From Bradyrhizobium sp. CCBAU 53421 (GTDB lineage Bacteria > Pseudomonadota > Alphaproteobacteria > Rhizobiales > Xanthobacteraceae), in NCBI RefSeq assembly GCF_015291625.1, contig NZ_CP030047.1:3410001-3474000 (forward strand): DNA of 64,000 nt, read 5' to 3'. Each line of letters opens with the position of its first letter. Positions within the stretch are counted from its first letter, which is position 1. The notes under the pieces were generated by a model that worked only from the letters and a program-made list of their open reading frames with translations, did not search any database and had not been told where the DNA came from. A program made the translations under genes and the position numbers. Below are positions 15,590 through 24,239 of this stretch, piece by piece.

Positions 15590-18500
15590 GGGTCTTTTCC
15601 TTTGTCGGTAACACTTGGTCAGAATTCGATGTCGCACGTTTCAGGCTTATCGCCAATACGCTGGCGACATGCAGTGGCGTGCGTCCGCTGCCGTCCTTGA
15701 TCTGGTGCCGGCACGAGGTGCCGTCGGCCACGATCAGCGTGTCCTGATCCGCGCTGCGAACCGCGGGCAGCAGCGACAGCTCGGCCATCTCGATCGAGGC
15801 CTGATAGGTGTCCGCGCCATAGCCGAACGCGCCGGCCATGCCGCAGCAGCTCGACTCAATGGTCTTGACGTCGAGGCCCGGCACCAGCCGCAGCACCTTC
15901 TCCACCGGTTTGAACGCGCCGAAGGATTTTTGATGACAATGACCGTGCACCACGGCCTTGCCGGCGACGGCGCCGAGCGGCAAGGTCAGTCGTCCGGCTT
16001 CCGCTTCTCGCACCAAAAATTCCTCGAACAGCAAAGCGTGCGCGCTGACGGTCCTGGCGGCCTCATCCGAACGCAGCGACAGCAGCTCGTCGCGCAACGT
16101 TAGCAGGCAGCTCGGCTCGAGGCCAATGATCGGCACGCCACGGGCGGCGAACGGCGTGTAGGTCGCAACCAGCCGGTCGAGCTCGGCACGCGCCTGCTCG
16201 ACCAGTCCCGCCGACAGGAACGTTCGCCCACAGCACGGTGCGCGGCCGCCGTCCGACGCTCTGGGCAGATGCACTCGATAGCCGCCGGCGACCAGCACCT
16301 CGATCGCCGCGTCGAGATTCTCCCGCTCGTAGCCACGATTGAAGGTGTCGGCGAACAGCACCACTTCGCGGCCACCCACGGGACCCAGCACATCGGCCTC
16401 GGGGCGGAACGTATCGCGGCGAAACGCCGGCAGCGCGCGCTTGGCGCTGATGCCGGCGAGCTTCTCGAACAATGCACGCAGCAGCGGGCTCTTGTTGCGC
16501 CAGTTCGCGAGCGGCGCGAAGCGCGAGGCCAGATCGACATAGCGCGGCAGATAGCCGACCAGCCGGTCGCGCAGCGACAGGCCGTGCGACGCGGCACGGG
16601 CCGCCAGCACCTCGATCTTCATCTTGGCCATGTCGACGCCGGTCGGGCATTCGTGGCGGCAGGCCTTGCAGGACACGCAGAGTTTCAGCGTCTCCATCAT
16701 CTCGTCGGAGGCGAGTGCGTCCGGCCCGAGCTGGCCCGAGATCGCCAGCCGCAGCGTGTTGGCGCGGCCGCGGGTGACGTCCTTCTCGTTGCGCGTCGCC
16801 CGATAGGACGGGCACATCACGCCGCCTTCGAGCTTGCGGCAGGCGCCGTTGTTGTTGCACATCTCGACCGCGCCCTGGAAACCGCCGCCGGCGCCGGGAT
16901 AGGCCGACCAGTCCAGCACGGTCTTCAATTCGCCGACGCGATAGTCCGGCGAGAAACGGAACAGCGAGCGGTCGTCCATCCTGGGGGGATCGACGATCTT
17001 GCCCGGGTTGAGCGTATTGGCCGGATCGAAGCGCTGCTTGACCTCGCGGAAATCGGCCACGATCCGCGCGCCGAACATGGTCTCGTGGAATTCCGAGCGC
17101 ACCAGGCCGTCGCCGTGCTCGCCGGAATGCGAGCCCTTGTACTCGCGCACCATTGCGAAGGCTTCCTCGGCAATGGCGCGCATTGCCTTGACGTCCTTCT
17201 CGAGCTTGAGATTGAGCACCGGGCGCACATGCAGGCAGCCTTCCGAGGCATGGGCATACATCGTGCCGCGGGTGCCGTGCCTGGCAAAGACGGCATTGAG
17301 CCGCTCGGTGTAGTCGGCAAGGTGTGGCAGCGGCACCGCGCAATCCTCGACGAACGAGACCGGCTTACCCTCCTGCTTCATCGACATCATGACGTTGAGC
17401 CCGGCGGCGCGGAAATCGGCAATGCCGGTCTGCAACGCGGGCTCTGTTATCTCGACCACACCGCCCCATTTGCGCTGCGGTCTGTCCCAGCCGAAGCCGA
17501 GGTCGCCCATCAGCTCGCCGAGCTGCTTCAGGCGCGCGAGGTTGTCGGACTGATCTTCCTCGGCGAACTCGACCACCAGGATCGCGTCCGGATCGCCGCG
17601 CACCGCAGCCGAAATGATCGGCTGGAACATCGCGATCTCGCGGCCGAGCGCGATCATGGTGCGGTCGACCAGTTCCACCGCAATCGGCCGCAGCTTGACC
17701 AGATGCTGGGCGGCGTCCATCGCCTCGTAGAAGCTGCCGAAATGGCAGACGCCGAGCGCCCTGTTGCGGATCACCGGCCACAGCTTCAGCTCGACCTGGG
17801 TCGTGAAGGCGAGCGTGCCTTCCGAACCGACCAGAAGATGCGCCATGTTGTTCGGCGCGTTGCGTGGCACCAGCGCGTCGAGGTTATAGCCGCCGACCCG
17901 GCGCTGCACCTTGGGGAATTTGTCCGCGATCTCGGCCGCCTCGCGCTCACCGAGATCGAGCATGTCGCGGAACAGCCTCTCACCGCTGTCGGGAGCGTTG
18001 ATCCGCGTCAGGTCGCGCGGCACCTCGCCGAAATGCAGCAGCGTGCCGTCGGCGAGCGCCGCATCCATCGACAGTGTGTTGTCGCGCATCGTGCCGTAGC
18101 GCAGCGAGCGGCCGCCGCAGGAATTGTTGCCCGCCATGCCGCCGATCGTGGCGCGCGACGCGGTCGAGACGTCGACCGGAAACCACAGCCCGTGCTTCCT
18201 GAGCTGACGGTTGAGGTCGTCGAGCACGATGCCGGGCTCGACCACGCAAGTGCGGTTCTCGACGTCGAGCGAGAGGATGCGGTTCAGGTGCTTGGAGAGA
18301 TCGACCACGATGCCGTCATTGACGGTCTGGCCGCATTGCGACGTGCCGCCGCCGCGCGGGGTCACGATCCGCCCGGCGTCGCGGACGATCGCCAGTGTCC
18401 GCAGCGCCTCGTCGATGGAGCGCGGCACCACCACGCCGGCGGGCATGATCTGGTAGAACGAGGCGTCGGTCGCGTAGCGGCCGCGGTTGAAGGCATCGAA

Positions 18501-18593
18501 GAAGACGTCGCCGGTCAGTTCGGACCGCAGGCGCTGTTCGAGCGAGGAGGCGTTCTTCATCCCAGATCCGATGTGGTCCGCGGCGCAACTCAT
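15582..18593 (-). CDS. FAD-linked 2-hydroxyacid dehydrogenase with Fe-S and CCG domains (glycolate/D-lactate type)
   Basis: A 1003-residue fusion equivalent to GlcD plus GlcF. Residues 45-270 form the FAD-binding PCMH domain (TPRGGGTSQCGQTVN, then GGMAGNNSCGGRSLRYG). Residues 280-560 are the FAD-oxidase C domain (HGDGLVRSEF, LNPGKIVDPP). A ferredoxin-like part follows with CVSCKACRHECPTGVDMAKMK, and the last 250 residues have cysteine-rich redox motifs (PCCGRTFLS, SSCCGMAGAFGYG). Such enzymes oxidise glycolate, D-lactate or similar acids at the membrane and pass electrons to quinone. The start may be 18593 or the ATG at 18560. GntR lies upstream in the same direction, GlcG-like downstream. 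With the aminotransferases nearby, glycolate is the likeliest substrate. Confidence 0.88.
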   Translation of the reverse strand: MSCAADHIGSGMKNASSLEQRLRSELTGDVFFDAFNRGRYATDASFYQIMPAGVVVPRSIDEALRTLAIVRDAGRIVTPRGGGTSQCGQTVNDGIVVDLSKHLNRILSLDVENRTCVVEPGIVLDDLNRQLRKHGLWFPVDVSTASRATIGGMAGNNSCGGRSLRYGTMRDNTLSMDAALADGTLLHFGEVPRDLTRINAPDSGERLFRDMLDLGEREAAEIADKFPKVQRRVGGYNLDALVPRNAPNNMAHLLVGSEGTLAFTTQVELKLWPVIRNRALGVCHFGSFYEAMDAAQHLVKLRPIAVELVDRTMIALGREIAMFQPIISAAVRGDPDAILVVEFAEEDQSDNLARLKQLGELMGDLGFGWDRPQRKWGGVVEITEPALQTGIADFRAAGLNVMMSMKQEGKPVSFVEDCAVPLPHLADYTERLNAVFARHGTRGTMYAHASEGCLHVRPVLNLKLEKDVKAMRAIAEEAFAMVREYKGSHSGEHGDGLVRSEFHETMFGARIVADFREVKQRFDPANTLNPGKIVDPPRMDDRSLFRFSPDYRVGELKTVLDWSAYPGAGGGFQGAVEMCNNNGACRKLEGGVMCPSYRATRNEKDVTRGRANTLRLAISGQLGPDALASDEMMETLKLCVSCKACRHECPTGVDMAKMKIEVLAARAASHGLSLRDRLVGYLPRYVDLASRFAPLANWRNKSPLLRALFEKLAGISAKRALPAFRRDTFRPEADVLGPVGGREVVLFADTFNRGYERENLDAAIEVLVAGGYRVHLPRASDGGRAPCCGRTFLSAGLVEQARAELDRLVATYTPFAARGVPIIGLEPSCLLTLRDELLSLRSDEAARTVSAHALLFEEFLVREAEAGRLTLPLGAVAGKAVVHGHCHQKSFGAFKPVEKVLRLVPGLDVKTIESSCCGMAGAFGYGADTYQASIEMAELSLLPAVRSADQDTLIVADGTSCRHQIKDGSGRTPLHVASVLAISLKRATSNSDQVLPTKEKTHG

Positions 18594-18611
18594 ATTGCCC
18601 GAGGATTATTC

Positions 18612-18651
18612 ATTCGATTGAGGAGAGAATTACATTATGAATTCAAAATGA
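18612..18651. promoter_or_regulatory. putative regulator-binding motifs upstream of the dehydrogenase gene
   Basis: The 62-bp gap between the GntR gene and the FAD dehydrogenase gene carries ATTCGATTG (18612-18620) and ATGAATTCAAAATGA (18637-18651). Close matches of both occur in the divergent region at 19451-19501, suggesting a common operator for the GntR regulator. The region is AT-rich relative to its surroundings. Confidence 0.45.
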
Positions 18652-18655
18652 GCAA

Positions 18656-19408
18656 CTAGCTGCCCTGAGGCGCCGCCTCCTGGGCGGTGCCCTCGCGCTC
18701 GGCGAGGTTCTCGATGGCGGCGCTCCGCTTGTTGCGCAGATGGGCGAACAGGATGTCGCTGAGCTCGCTGCCGGCACGGCGGCGCAGCGCATCGAGGATC
18801 GCCTCGTGCTCGCGCATCGCCTCGGCCCAGCGCTGCCGCTTGCGGGCGAAATTGGCGGAGTAGCGCACGCGGCGGATCCGGCCGGCGAAATTGGCGTAGG
18901 TCGTCTTCAGCGTCTCGTTGCGCGCGGCCGCGACGATGCTCTCATGGATCTGCTGGTTGGTTTGGAAATAGCCGTGCATGTCGCGGTGCAGATAGTGGCC
19001 GTACATTTCGTAGTGGAGCCGCTCGATCGCGGCGATTTCCTCGTTCGTGATGCTCTCGCAGGCCAGCCGTCCAGCCAGGCTCTCCAGCCCGGCCATGACG
19101 TCGAACAATTCCTCGAGGTCGCGCTGGCTGAGCTGGCGCACCCGCGCGCCGCGGTTGGGCAACAGCTCGATCAGGCCTTCGGCGGCCAGCACCTTGAGCG
19201 CCTCGCGCAGCGGCGTCCTGGAGATTCCAAGCATCTCGCACAGCTGGCGTTCCGGAACGCGGGAGCCCTCGGGAATGTTGCCTTCCACCACATAGTCGCG
19301 GAGCCGCAGCAGGATCTCGCCGTGGAGCGAGACTTCCTGGCGGTCGCTGCCGTTGCCGGCGGCGGGATGGGTGATCGGAACCCCGGTCTCGGGAATCGCA
19401 GATTTCAT
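18656..19408 (-). CDS. GntR family regulator (FadR/FCD type)
   Basis: A 250-residue regulator. The winged helix spans about residues 28-95, with the signature ERQLCEMLGISRTPLREAL. An FCD all-helical effector domain follows, with likely metal ligands in QQIHESIVAAARN and MREHEAILDAL. It lies between the class V aminotransferase gene, which is divergent (133 bp apart), and the FAD dehydrogenase gene downstream on its own strand. Both flanks share sequence motifs, which fits control of both units by this protein. The effector is probably a 2-hydroxy or 2-oxo acid such as glycolate or glyoxylate; this is inferred only from context. Confidence 0.88.
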   Translation of the reverse strand: MKSAIPETGVPITHPAAGNGSDRQEVSLHGEILLRLRDYVVEGNIPEGSRVPERQLCEMLGISRTPLREALKVLAAEGLIELLPNRGARVRQLSQRDLEELFDVMAGLESLAGRLACESITNEEIAAIERLHYEMYGHYLHRDMHGYFQTNQQIHESIVAAARNETLKTTYANFAGRIRRVRYSANFARKRQRWAEAMREHEAILDALRRRAGSELSDILFAHLRNKRSAAIENLAEREGTAQEAAPQGS

Positions 19409-19450
19409 CTTCTGAACAATAATTTGCCGATGCGGCCACGTCGATCTTCA

Positions 19451-19501
19451 CAATCGAATACCAAAATTGGATTGAAAATACAAAAAATGAATGCAAAATG
19501 G
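19451..19501. promoter_or_regulatory. AT-rich divergent control region with repeated motifs
   Basis: This lies between the GntR gene and the aminotransferase gene. It contains CAATCGAAT (19451-19459), the exact reverse complement of a 9-mer at 18612, and ATGAATGCAAAATGG (19487-19501), which matches 13 of 15 bases of the motif at 18637. The local AT content is far above the gene average. Confidence 0.45.
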
Positions 19502-19540
19502 CTGACGAAGAGGCCGAAATCCGGCGATTGGGAGGTTCTC

Positions 19541-20740
19541 ATGTATCAAGGACGCCATTTCCTGCAGATTCCGGGACCGAGCCCGGTCCCGGATCGCATT
19601 CTTCGCGCGATGGACATGCCGGTCATCGACCACCGCAGCGCGGAGTTTGCCGAGCTTGGCCGCACCGTGCTGGAGGGAAGCGCCAAGATCTTCCAGACCG
19701 CGGGGCCGGTGGTGATCTTCCCGTCGTCGGGCACCGGCGCCTGGGAAGCCGCGATCGTCAACACGCTGTCGCCCGGCGACAAGGTCCTGATGGTCGAGAC
19801 CGGCCACTTCGCCACGCTGTGGCGGCAACTCGCCGGCCGGTTCGGCATCGAGGTCGACTTCATTGCCGGCGATTGGCGCCGGGGTGCCGATCCTGCGTTG
19901 ATCGAAGCAAGGCTTACCGCGGACACCGCGCACAGCATCAAGGCGGTGATGGTCGTCCACAACGAGACCTCGACCGGCGCGACCAGCCGGATCGCCGACA
20001 TCCGTGCCGCTATCGACCGCACCAACCATCCGGCGCTCCTGATGGTCGACACCATTTCCTCGCTGGGCTCGGTCGATTACCGGCACGACGAGTGGAAGGT
20101 CGATGTCAGTGTCAGCTGCTCGCAGAAGGGTTTCATGCTGCCGCCCGGCCTCGGCTTCAATGCGATCTCGGAAAAAGCCCGCGCCGCGTCCCGCAGCAAC
20201 AAGATGCCGCGCTCCTATTTCGATTGGGAGGAGATGCTGAAGCCGAACGCCAAGGGCTTCTTCCCCTATACGCCGGCGACGAACCTGCTCTACGGGCTGC
20301 GCGAGGCGATCGCGATGCTGCTGGAAGAGGGCCTCGACAACGTGTTCGCCCGCCATCGGCGGCTGGCTGCCGCGACGCGCGCCGCCGTCAACCAATGGGG
20401 CCTCGAGAATCTCTGCCAGGAGCCGTCGGAGTTCTCGCCGGTGCTGACCGCGGTGTTGATGCCGCCCGGCCATGATGCCGATCAGTTCCGCAAGGCCGTG
20501 CTCGACAATTTCAACATGTCGCTCGGGGCCGGCCTGTCGAAGGTCGCCGGCAAGGTGTTCCGCATCGGGCATCTCGGCGAGTGCAACGAGCTGACCTTGC
20601 TCGGCGCGCTCACCGGCGTCGAGATGGGGCTGTCGGTCGCCGGCGTGCCGCACCGCGCGGGCGGCGTCGAGGCGGCGATGCGGCTGCTCGAACAGCGCGA
20701 TCAACGCAACGCGTCGCATCTGAAGGTGGTCGGCACCTAG
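19541..20740 (+). CDS. class V PLP aminotransferase (serine/aspartate-glyoxylate type), copy 1
   Basis: A 399-residue fold type I PLP enzyme of the serine-glyoxylate aminotransferase group. The N-terminal GRHFLQIPGPSPVPDR, substrate-loop FPSSGTGAWEAAIVNTLSP, MVDTISSLGS (PLP Asp) and the Schiff-base Lys in SQKGFM (K196) are all present, with FRIGHLGE near the C-terminus. The ATG at 19541 has GGGAGG upstream; an in-frame ATG at 19487 is less likely. It would transfer an amino group to glyoxylate, making glycine. It is divergent from the GntR gene and followed 45 bp later by an MFS carrier. A paralogue of nearly equal length follows the carrier. An aspartate-glyoxylate (BhcA-like) specificity is an alternative. 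Confidence 0.88.
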   Translation: MYQGRHFLQIPGPSPVPDRILRAMDMPVIDHRSAEFAELGRTVLEGSAKIFQTAGPVVIFPSSGTGAWEAAIVNTLSPGDKVLMVETGHFATLWRQLAGRFGIEVDFIAGDWRRGADPALIEARLTADTAHSIKAVMVVHNETSTGATSRIADIRAAIDRTNHPALLMVDTISSLGSVDYRHDEWKVDVSVSCSQKGFMLPPGLGFNAISEKARAASRSNKMPRSYFDWEEMLKPNAKGFFPYTPATNLLYGLREAIAMLLEEGLDNVFARHRRLAAATRAAVNQWGLENLCQEPSEFSPVLTAVLMPPGHDADQFRKAVLDNFNMSLGAGLSKVAGKVFRIGHLGECNELTLLGALTGVEMGLSVAGVPHRAGGVEAAMRLLEQRDQRNASHLKVVGT

Positions 20741-20785
20741 CAGCCAGCGTCAACAAGTTCAAAAAAAGTCGCAGAGGGAGGGGAT

Positions 20786-22069
20786 ATGAGGCTTCGGTTC
20801 AAGGCCACCCATGTCGTGTTGGCCATGCTCTGCGTGATGTATTTCATCACCTATGTCGACCGCGTCAACATCGGCACCGCCGCCGGCGAGATCCAGAAGG
20901 AGCTTGGTCTCTCCAACACCGAGCTCGGCCTGGTGTTCTCGGCCTTCGCCTATCCGTATCTGCTGTTCCAGGTGATCGGCGGCTGGGTCGGCGATCGCTT
21001 CGGGCCGCGCCAGACCTTGTTCTGGTGCGGCATGATCTGGGCCGCGGCCACCATCATGACCGGCTTTGTCCATGGTCTTGCCGCGCTGTTCGTCGCGCGC
21101 TTCGCGCTCGGGTTCGGCGAAGGCGCGACATTCCCGACCGCGACGCGCGCCATGCAGTACTGGACGCCTGCCAACCGCCGCGGCTTCGCGCAAGGCCTGA
21201 CCCACGCCTTTGCACGGCTCGGCAACGCGGTGACCCCGCCGGTGGTCGCACTCCTGATCCTCTGGCTGACATGGCGCGGCGCCTTCGTCGCGCTCGGTAT
21301 CGTCAGTCTCATCTGGGGCGTCGTGTGGGTCTGGTACTTCCGCAACGAGCCGGGCGACCATGGCTCCATCACCGCAGCCGAGCTCGCGACGTTGCCGCCG
21401 CGACCGAAAGGCGAGCGGCCGAAGGTGCCGTGGGGACCGCTGTTGCAGCGGATGTGGCCGGTGACGCTGACCTATTTCTGCTACGGCTGGTGCCTGTGGC
21501 TCTACCTCAATTGGCTGCCGCTGTTCTTCAAGAACAACTACAGCCTCGATCTGAAGAACTCGGCGCTGTTCGCATCCGGCGTGTTCTTTGCCGGCGTCGT
21601 CGGCGACAGCATCGGCGGCGTCATCTCCGACCGCATCCTCGAACGTACGGGCAATGTGCGGCTGGCGCGGCTCAGCGTCACGATCGTGGGCTTTGCCGGC
21701 GCGCTGCTCTCGCTGATGCCAATCCTGTTCGTTCACGACATCACCGTGGTCGCGCTCTGCCTGTCGGCCGGCTTCTTCTGCGCCGAGCTCGTGATCGGCC
21801 CGATGTGGTCGATCCCGATGGACATCGCGCCGAAATATTCCGGCACCGCGGCTGGGCTCATGAACACCGGCTCGGCTTTTGCGGCGATCGTCTCGCCGCT
21901 GGTTGCCGGCTTCGTCATCGACGCCACCGGCAACTGGTACCTGCCGTTCCTGATGTCGATGGGGCTGCTGTTGCTCGGTGGTTTCTCGGCGTTCCTGATG
22001 CACCCCGAGCGGCCGTTCGAGGAGGGTAGCGAGTCGGTGCTGCCCGGGAAGGTGGTGGCCGCCGAATGA
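20786..22069 (+). CDS. MFS transporter, anion:cation symporter-like
   Basis: A 427-residue major facilitator with about 12 membrane helices. The sequence is typical of the ACS family that carries organic acids such as hexuronates, galactonate or phthalate. It has FITYVDRVNIGTAAGEIQKE in helix 1, GGWVGDRFGPRQTLFW as motif A, and LGFGEGATFPTATRAMQYW in helix 4. A second-half motif A relative, GVISDRILERTG, follows the central loop. GAGGGAGG stands just before the ATG. It lies between the two class V aminotransferase genes and probably imports the acid metabolised by this cluster. Confidence 0.9.
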   Translation: MRLRFKATHVVLAMLCVMYFITYVDRVNIGTAAGEIQKELGLSNTELGLVFSAFAYPYLLFQVIGGWVGDRFGPRQTLFWCGMIWAAATIMTGFVHGLAALFVARFALGFGEGATFPTATRAMQYWTPANRRGFAQGLTHAFARLGNAVTPPVVALLILWLTWRGAFVALGIVSLIWGVVWVWYFRNEPGDHGSITAAELATLPPRPKGERPKVPWGPLLQRMWPVTLTYFCYGWCLWLYLNWLPLFFKNNYSLDLKNSALFASGVFFAGVVGDSIGGVISDRILERTGNVRLARLSVTIVGFAGALLSLMPILFVHDITVVALCLSAGFFCAELVIGPMWSIPMDIAPKYSGTAAGLMNTGSAFAAIVSPLVAGFVIDATGNWYLPFLMSMGLLLLGGFSAFLMHPERPFEEGSESVLPGKVVAAE

Positions 22070-22198
22070 GCGGCTGCCGGCCTCGGCGGAGCGCTGTCAG
22101 ATATGCATGACGGACCCCCGCCGGGCCTAGGACAAACCCGGCGAATAGTGATATGCGAGCGGCTTACCAAGACCAAGGCAAGACCGGGAAAGACGCTC

Positions 22199-23395
22199 AT
22201 GACCGTGCATACTGGAAGGCATTTTCTGCAGATTCCGGGACCGACCAACGTGCCGGACCGGGTGCTGCGGGCGATGGACATGCCGACCATGGACCACCGC
22301 GGCGCCGAATTCGCCGAGATCGGCTTTGCCGTGATGTCTGCGATGCAGCGGGTGTTCCGCACCAAGCAGCCCGTGATCATCTACCCCTCGTCGGGGACCG
22401 GCGCCTGGGAGGCTGCGATCGTCAACACGCTGCAGCCGGGCGACAAGGTGCTGATGTGCGAGACCGGCCAGTTCGCCGTGCTGTGGCACGGCATCGCCGA
22501 CAAGTTCAAGCTCGACGTCGACTTCATCCCGGGCGACTGGCGCCATGGCGCCGACCTCGAGCAGATCGAGGCGCGGCTCGCCGCCGACAAGGCGCACAAG
22601 ATCAAGGCCGTCTGCGTGGTCCATAACGAGACCTCGACCGCCTGCGTCACCTATCCGCTCAACGTCCGCAAGATCCTCGACACGCTGAAGCATCCGGCGC
22701 TCTTGATGGTCGACACCATCTCCGGCCTCGGCTCGCTGGAATATGAGCACGACGCCTGGGGCATCGACGTCTCGATCGCCGGCTCCCAGAAGGGCCTGAT
22801 GCTGCCGCCCGGCCTCGGCTTCAACGCCGTGTCGGAGAAGGCGCTGGCGGTGGCCAAGGCCAATCCGGGGATGCGCTCGTACTGGGATTGGCAGGAGGTT
22901 ATCAACATCAACAAGGCCGGCACCTGGCCGTATACGCCCGCCACCAACCTGCTGTTCGGCCTGCGCGAGGCCGTGAAGATGCTGGAGGAGGAGGGGCTCG
23001 AGAATGTCTTCGCCCGCCACAAGCGCCACAGCGAAGCGACGCGGGCCGCCATCAAGGTCTGGGGGCTGGAGACGCAGTGCCAGGAGCAGGGCGCGCATTC
23101 GCCGGCGTTGACCGCGGTGCGGGTGCCCGACGGCCACGATGCCGACCACTTCCGCAAGATCGTGCTGGAGAATTTCGACATGTCGCTCGGCACCGGCCTC
23201 AACAAGGTCAAGGGCAAGGTGTTCCGGATCGGGCATATCGGCCACTTCAACGACCTGATGCTGATGGGCACGCTGTCCGGCGTCGAGATGGGTCTTGATC
23301 TCGCCAAGGTGCCGCATCGCAGCGGAGGTGTGCTAGCGGCGATGGAAGTCCTGAAGGGACGCGACGCCGCGCAGGCGTCGAAAGCCGTTGCTTGA
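22199..23395 (+). CDS. class V PLP aminotransferase (serine/aspartate-glyoxylate type), copy 2
   Basis: A 398-residue paralogue of the enzyme encoded at 19541, collinear along the whole length. Shared blocks include GRHFLQIPGPTNVPDR, YPSSGTGAWEAAIVNTLQP, VVHNETSTACVTYP and the PLP-Lys segment SQKGLMLPPG (K198). GRASP differences include the stretch after the Lys (NPGMRSYWDWQEVININ versus NKMPRSYFDWEEMLKPN). The ATG at 22199 has GGGAAAG upstream. It starts 129 bp after the MFS gene and is followed by a crotonase-fold gene 46 bp later. Two similar aminotransferases in one cluster suggest different amino donors or isozymes; which is which cannot be told from sequence. Confidence 0.87.
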   Translation: MTVHTGRHFLQIPGPTNVPDRVLRAMDMPTMDHRGAEFAEIGFAVMSAMQRVFRTKQPVIIYPSSGTGAWEAAIVNTLQPGDKVLMCETGQFAVLWHGIADKFKLDVDFIPGDWRHGADLEQIEARLAADKAHKIKAVCVVHNETSTACVTYPLNVRKILDTLKHPALLMVDTISGLGSLEYEHDAWGIDVSIAGSQKGLMLPPGLGFNAVSEKALAVAKANPGMRSYWDWQEVININKAGTWPYTPATNLLFGLREAVKMLEEEGLENVFARHKRHSEATRAAIKVWGLETQCQEQGAHSPALTAVRVPDGHDADHFRKIVLENFDMSLGTGLNKVKGKVFRIGHIGHFNDLMLMGTLSGVEMGLDLAKVPHRSGGVLAAMEVLKGRDAAQASKAVA

Positions 23396-23441
23396 GCAGG
23401 CTGGCCTGAAAACTTATCGCAAAGAACAGAAAGAGCGAGAC

Positions 23442-24239
23442 ATGAACGCGCCTGTCGCACCGACCGAAGACCTGATCTACTCCGTCGCGGACGGGATCGC
23501 GCGTATCACGTTCAACCGGCCGCAGGCCCGCAACGCGCTGACCTTCGCGATGTACGAGCAGATGGCCTCGATCTGCGAGAACATCAATCAGGATCGCACC
23601 ATCAAGGCGCTGATCCTGACCGGCGCCGGCGACAAGGCGTTCGCCTCCGGCACCGACATCTCGCAGTTCCGGGCGTTCAAGACCGCGCAGGATGCGCTGG
23701 ACTATGAAGCGCGGATCGACCGCGTGCTGGGAACGCTCGAACAGTGCCGCGTGCCCGTGATCGCGGCGATCGCCGGCGCCTGCACCGGCGGCGGCGCCGG
23801 CATTGCCGCATGCTGCGATATCCGGATCGGCACCGAGGCGACCCGGATCGGCTTCCCGATCGCGCGCACGCTCGGCAACTGCCTCTCGATGTCCAACATC
23901 TCGCGGCTGGTCTCGCTGATCGGTCCGGCACGGACCAAGGATCTGATCTTCAAGGCGCGCCTGGTCGAAGCGCCCGAAGCGCTGGCGCTCGGGCTGTTGA
24001 ACGAAGTCGTCCCCGATGTGGAAACGCTGCAACGCCGCGCCACCGAGACCGCGCAGCTCGTCGCCGGCCATGCGCCGATCACGTTGGAGGTGACCAAGGA
24101 AGCGGTCCGCCGCATCCGCCGCACGCTGTCGCGCGACGAAGGCGAAGACCTGATCCTGCGCGCCTATATGAGCGAGGACTTCCGCGAGGGCATGGACGCC
24201 TTCCTCAACAAGCGCGCGCCGAACTTCAAGGGCAAGTAG
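23442..24239 (+). CDS. crotonase-superfamily protein, both hydratase Glu residues replaced
   Basis: A 265-residue crotonase-fold protein with the CoA-binding block GAGDKAFASGTDISQFRAF. At the two catalytic Glu positions of enoyl-CoA hydratase it has Gly (TGGGAGIAACCD) and Ile (IGFPIARTLG). It is thus not a classical hydratase; superfamily hydrolases, decarboxylases or lyases tolerate such changes. The ATG at 23442 follows GAGCGAG. It is the last gene of the glyoxylate cluster and ends 84 bp before an intergenic repeat. If it works with the aminotransferases, a CoA-linked step in the same pathway is possible. Confidence 0.82.
   Translation: MNAPVAPTEDLIYSVADGIARITFNRPQARNALTFAMYEQMASICENINQDRTIKALILTGAGDKAFASGTDISQFRAFKTAQDALDYEARIDRVLGTLEQCRVPVIAAIAGACTGGGAGIAACCDIRIGTEATRIGFPIARTLGNCLSMSNISRLVSLIGPARTKDLIFKARLVEAPEALALGLLNEVVPDVETLQRRATETAQLVAGHAPITLEVTKEAVRRIRRTLSRDEGEDLILRAYMSEDFREGMDAFLNKRAPNFKGK

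Noticed and set aside
16269..18659. 796-codon open frame on the + strand
   Set aside because: Antisense shadow of the FAD/Fe-S dehydrogenase, whose motifs are unambiguous on the - strand.
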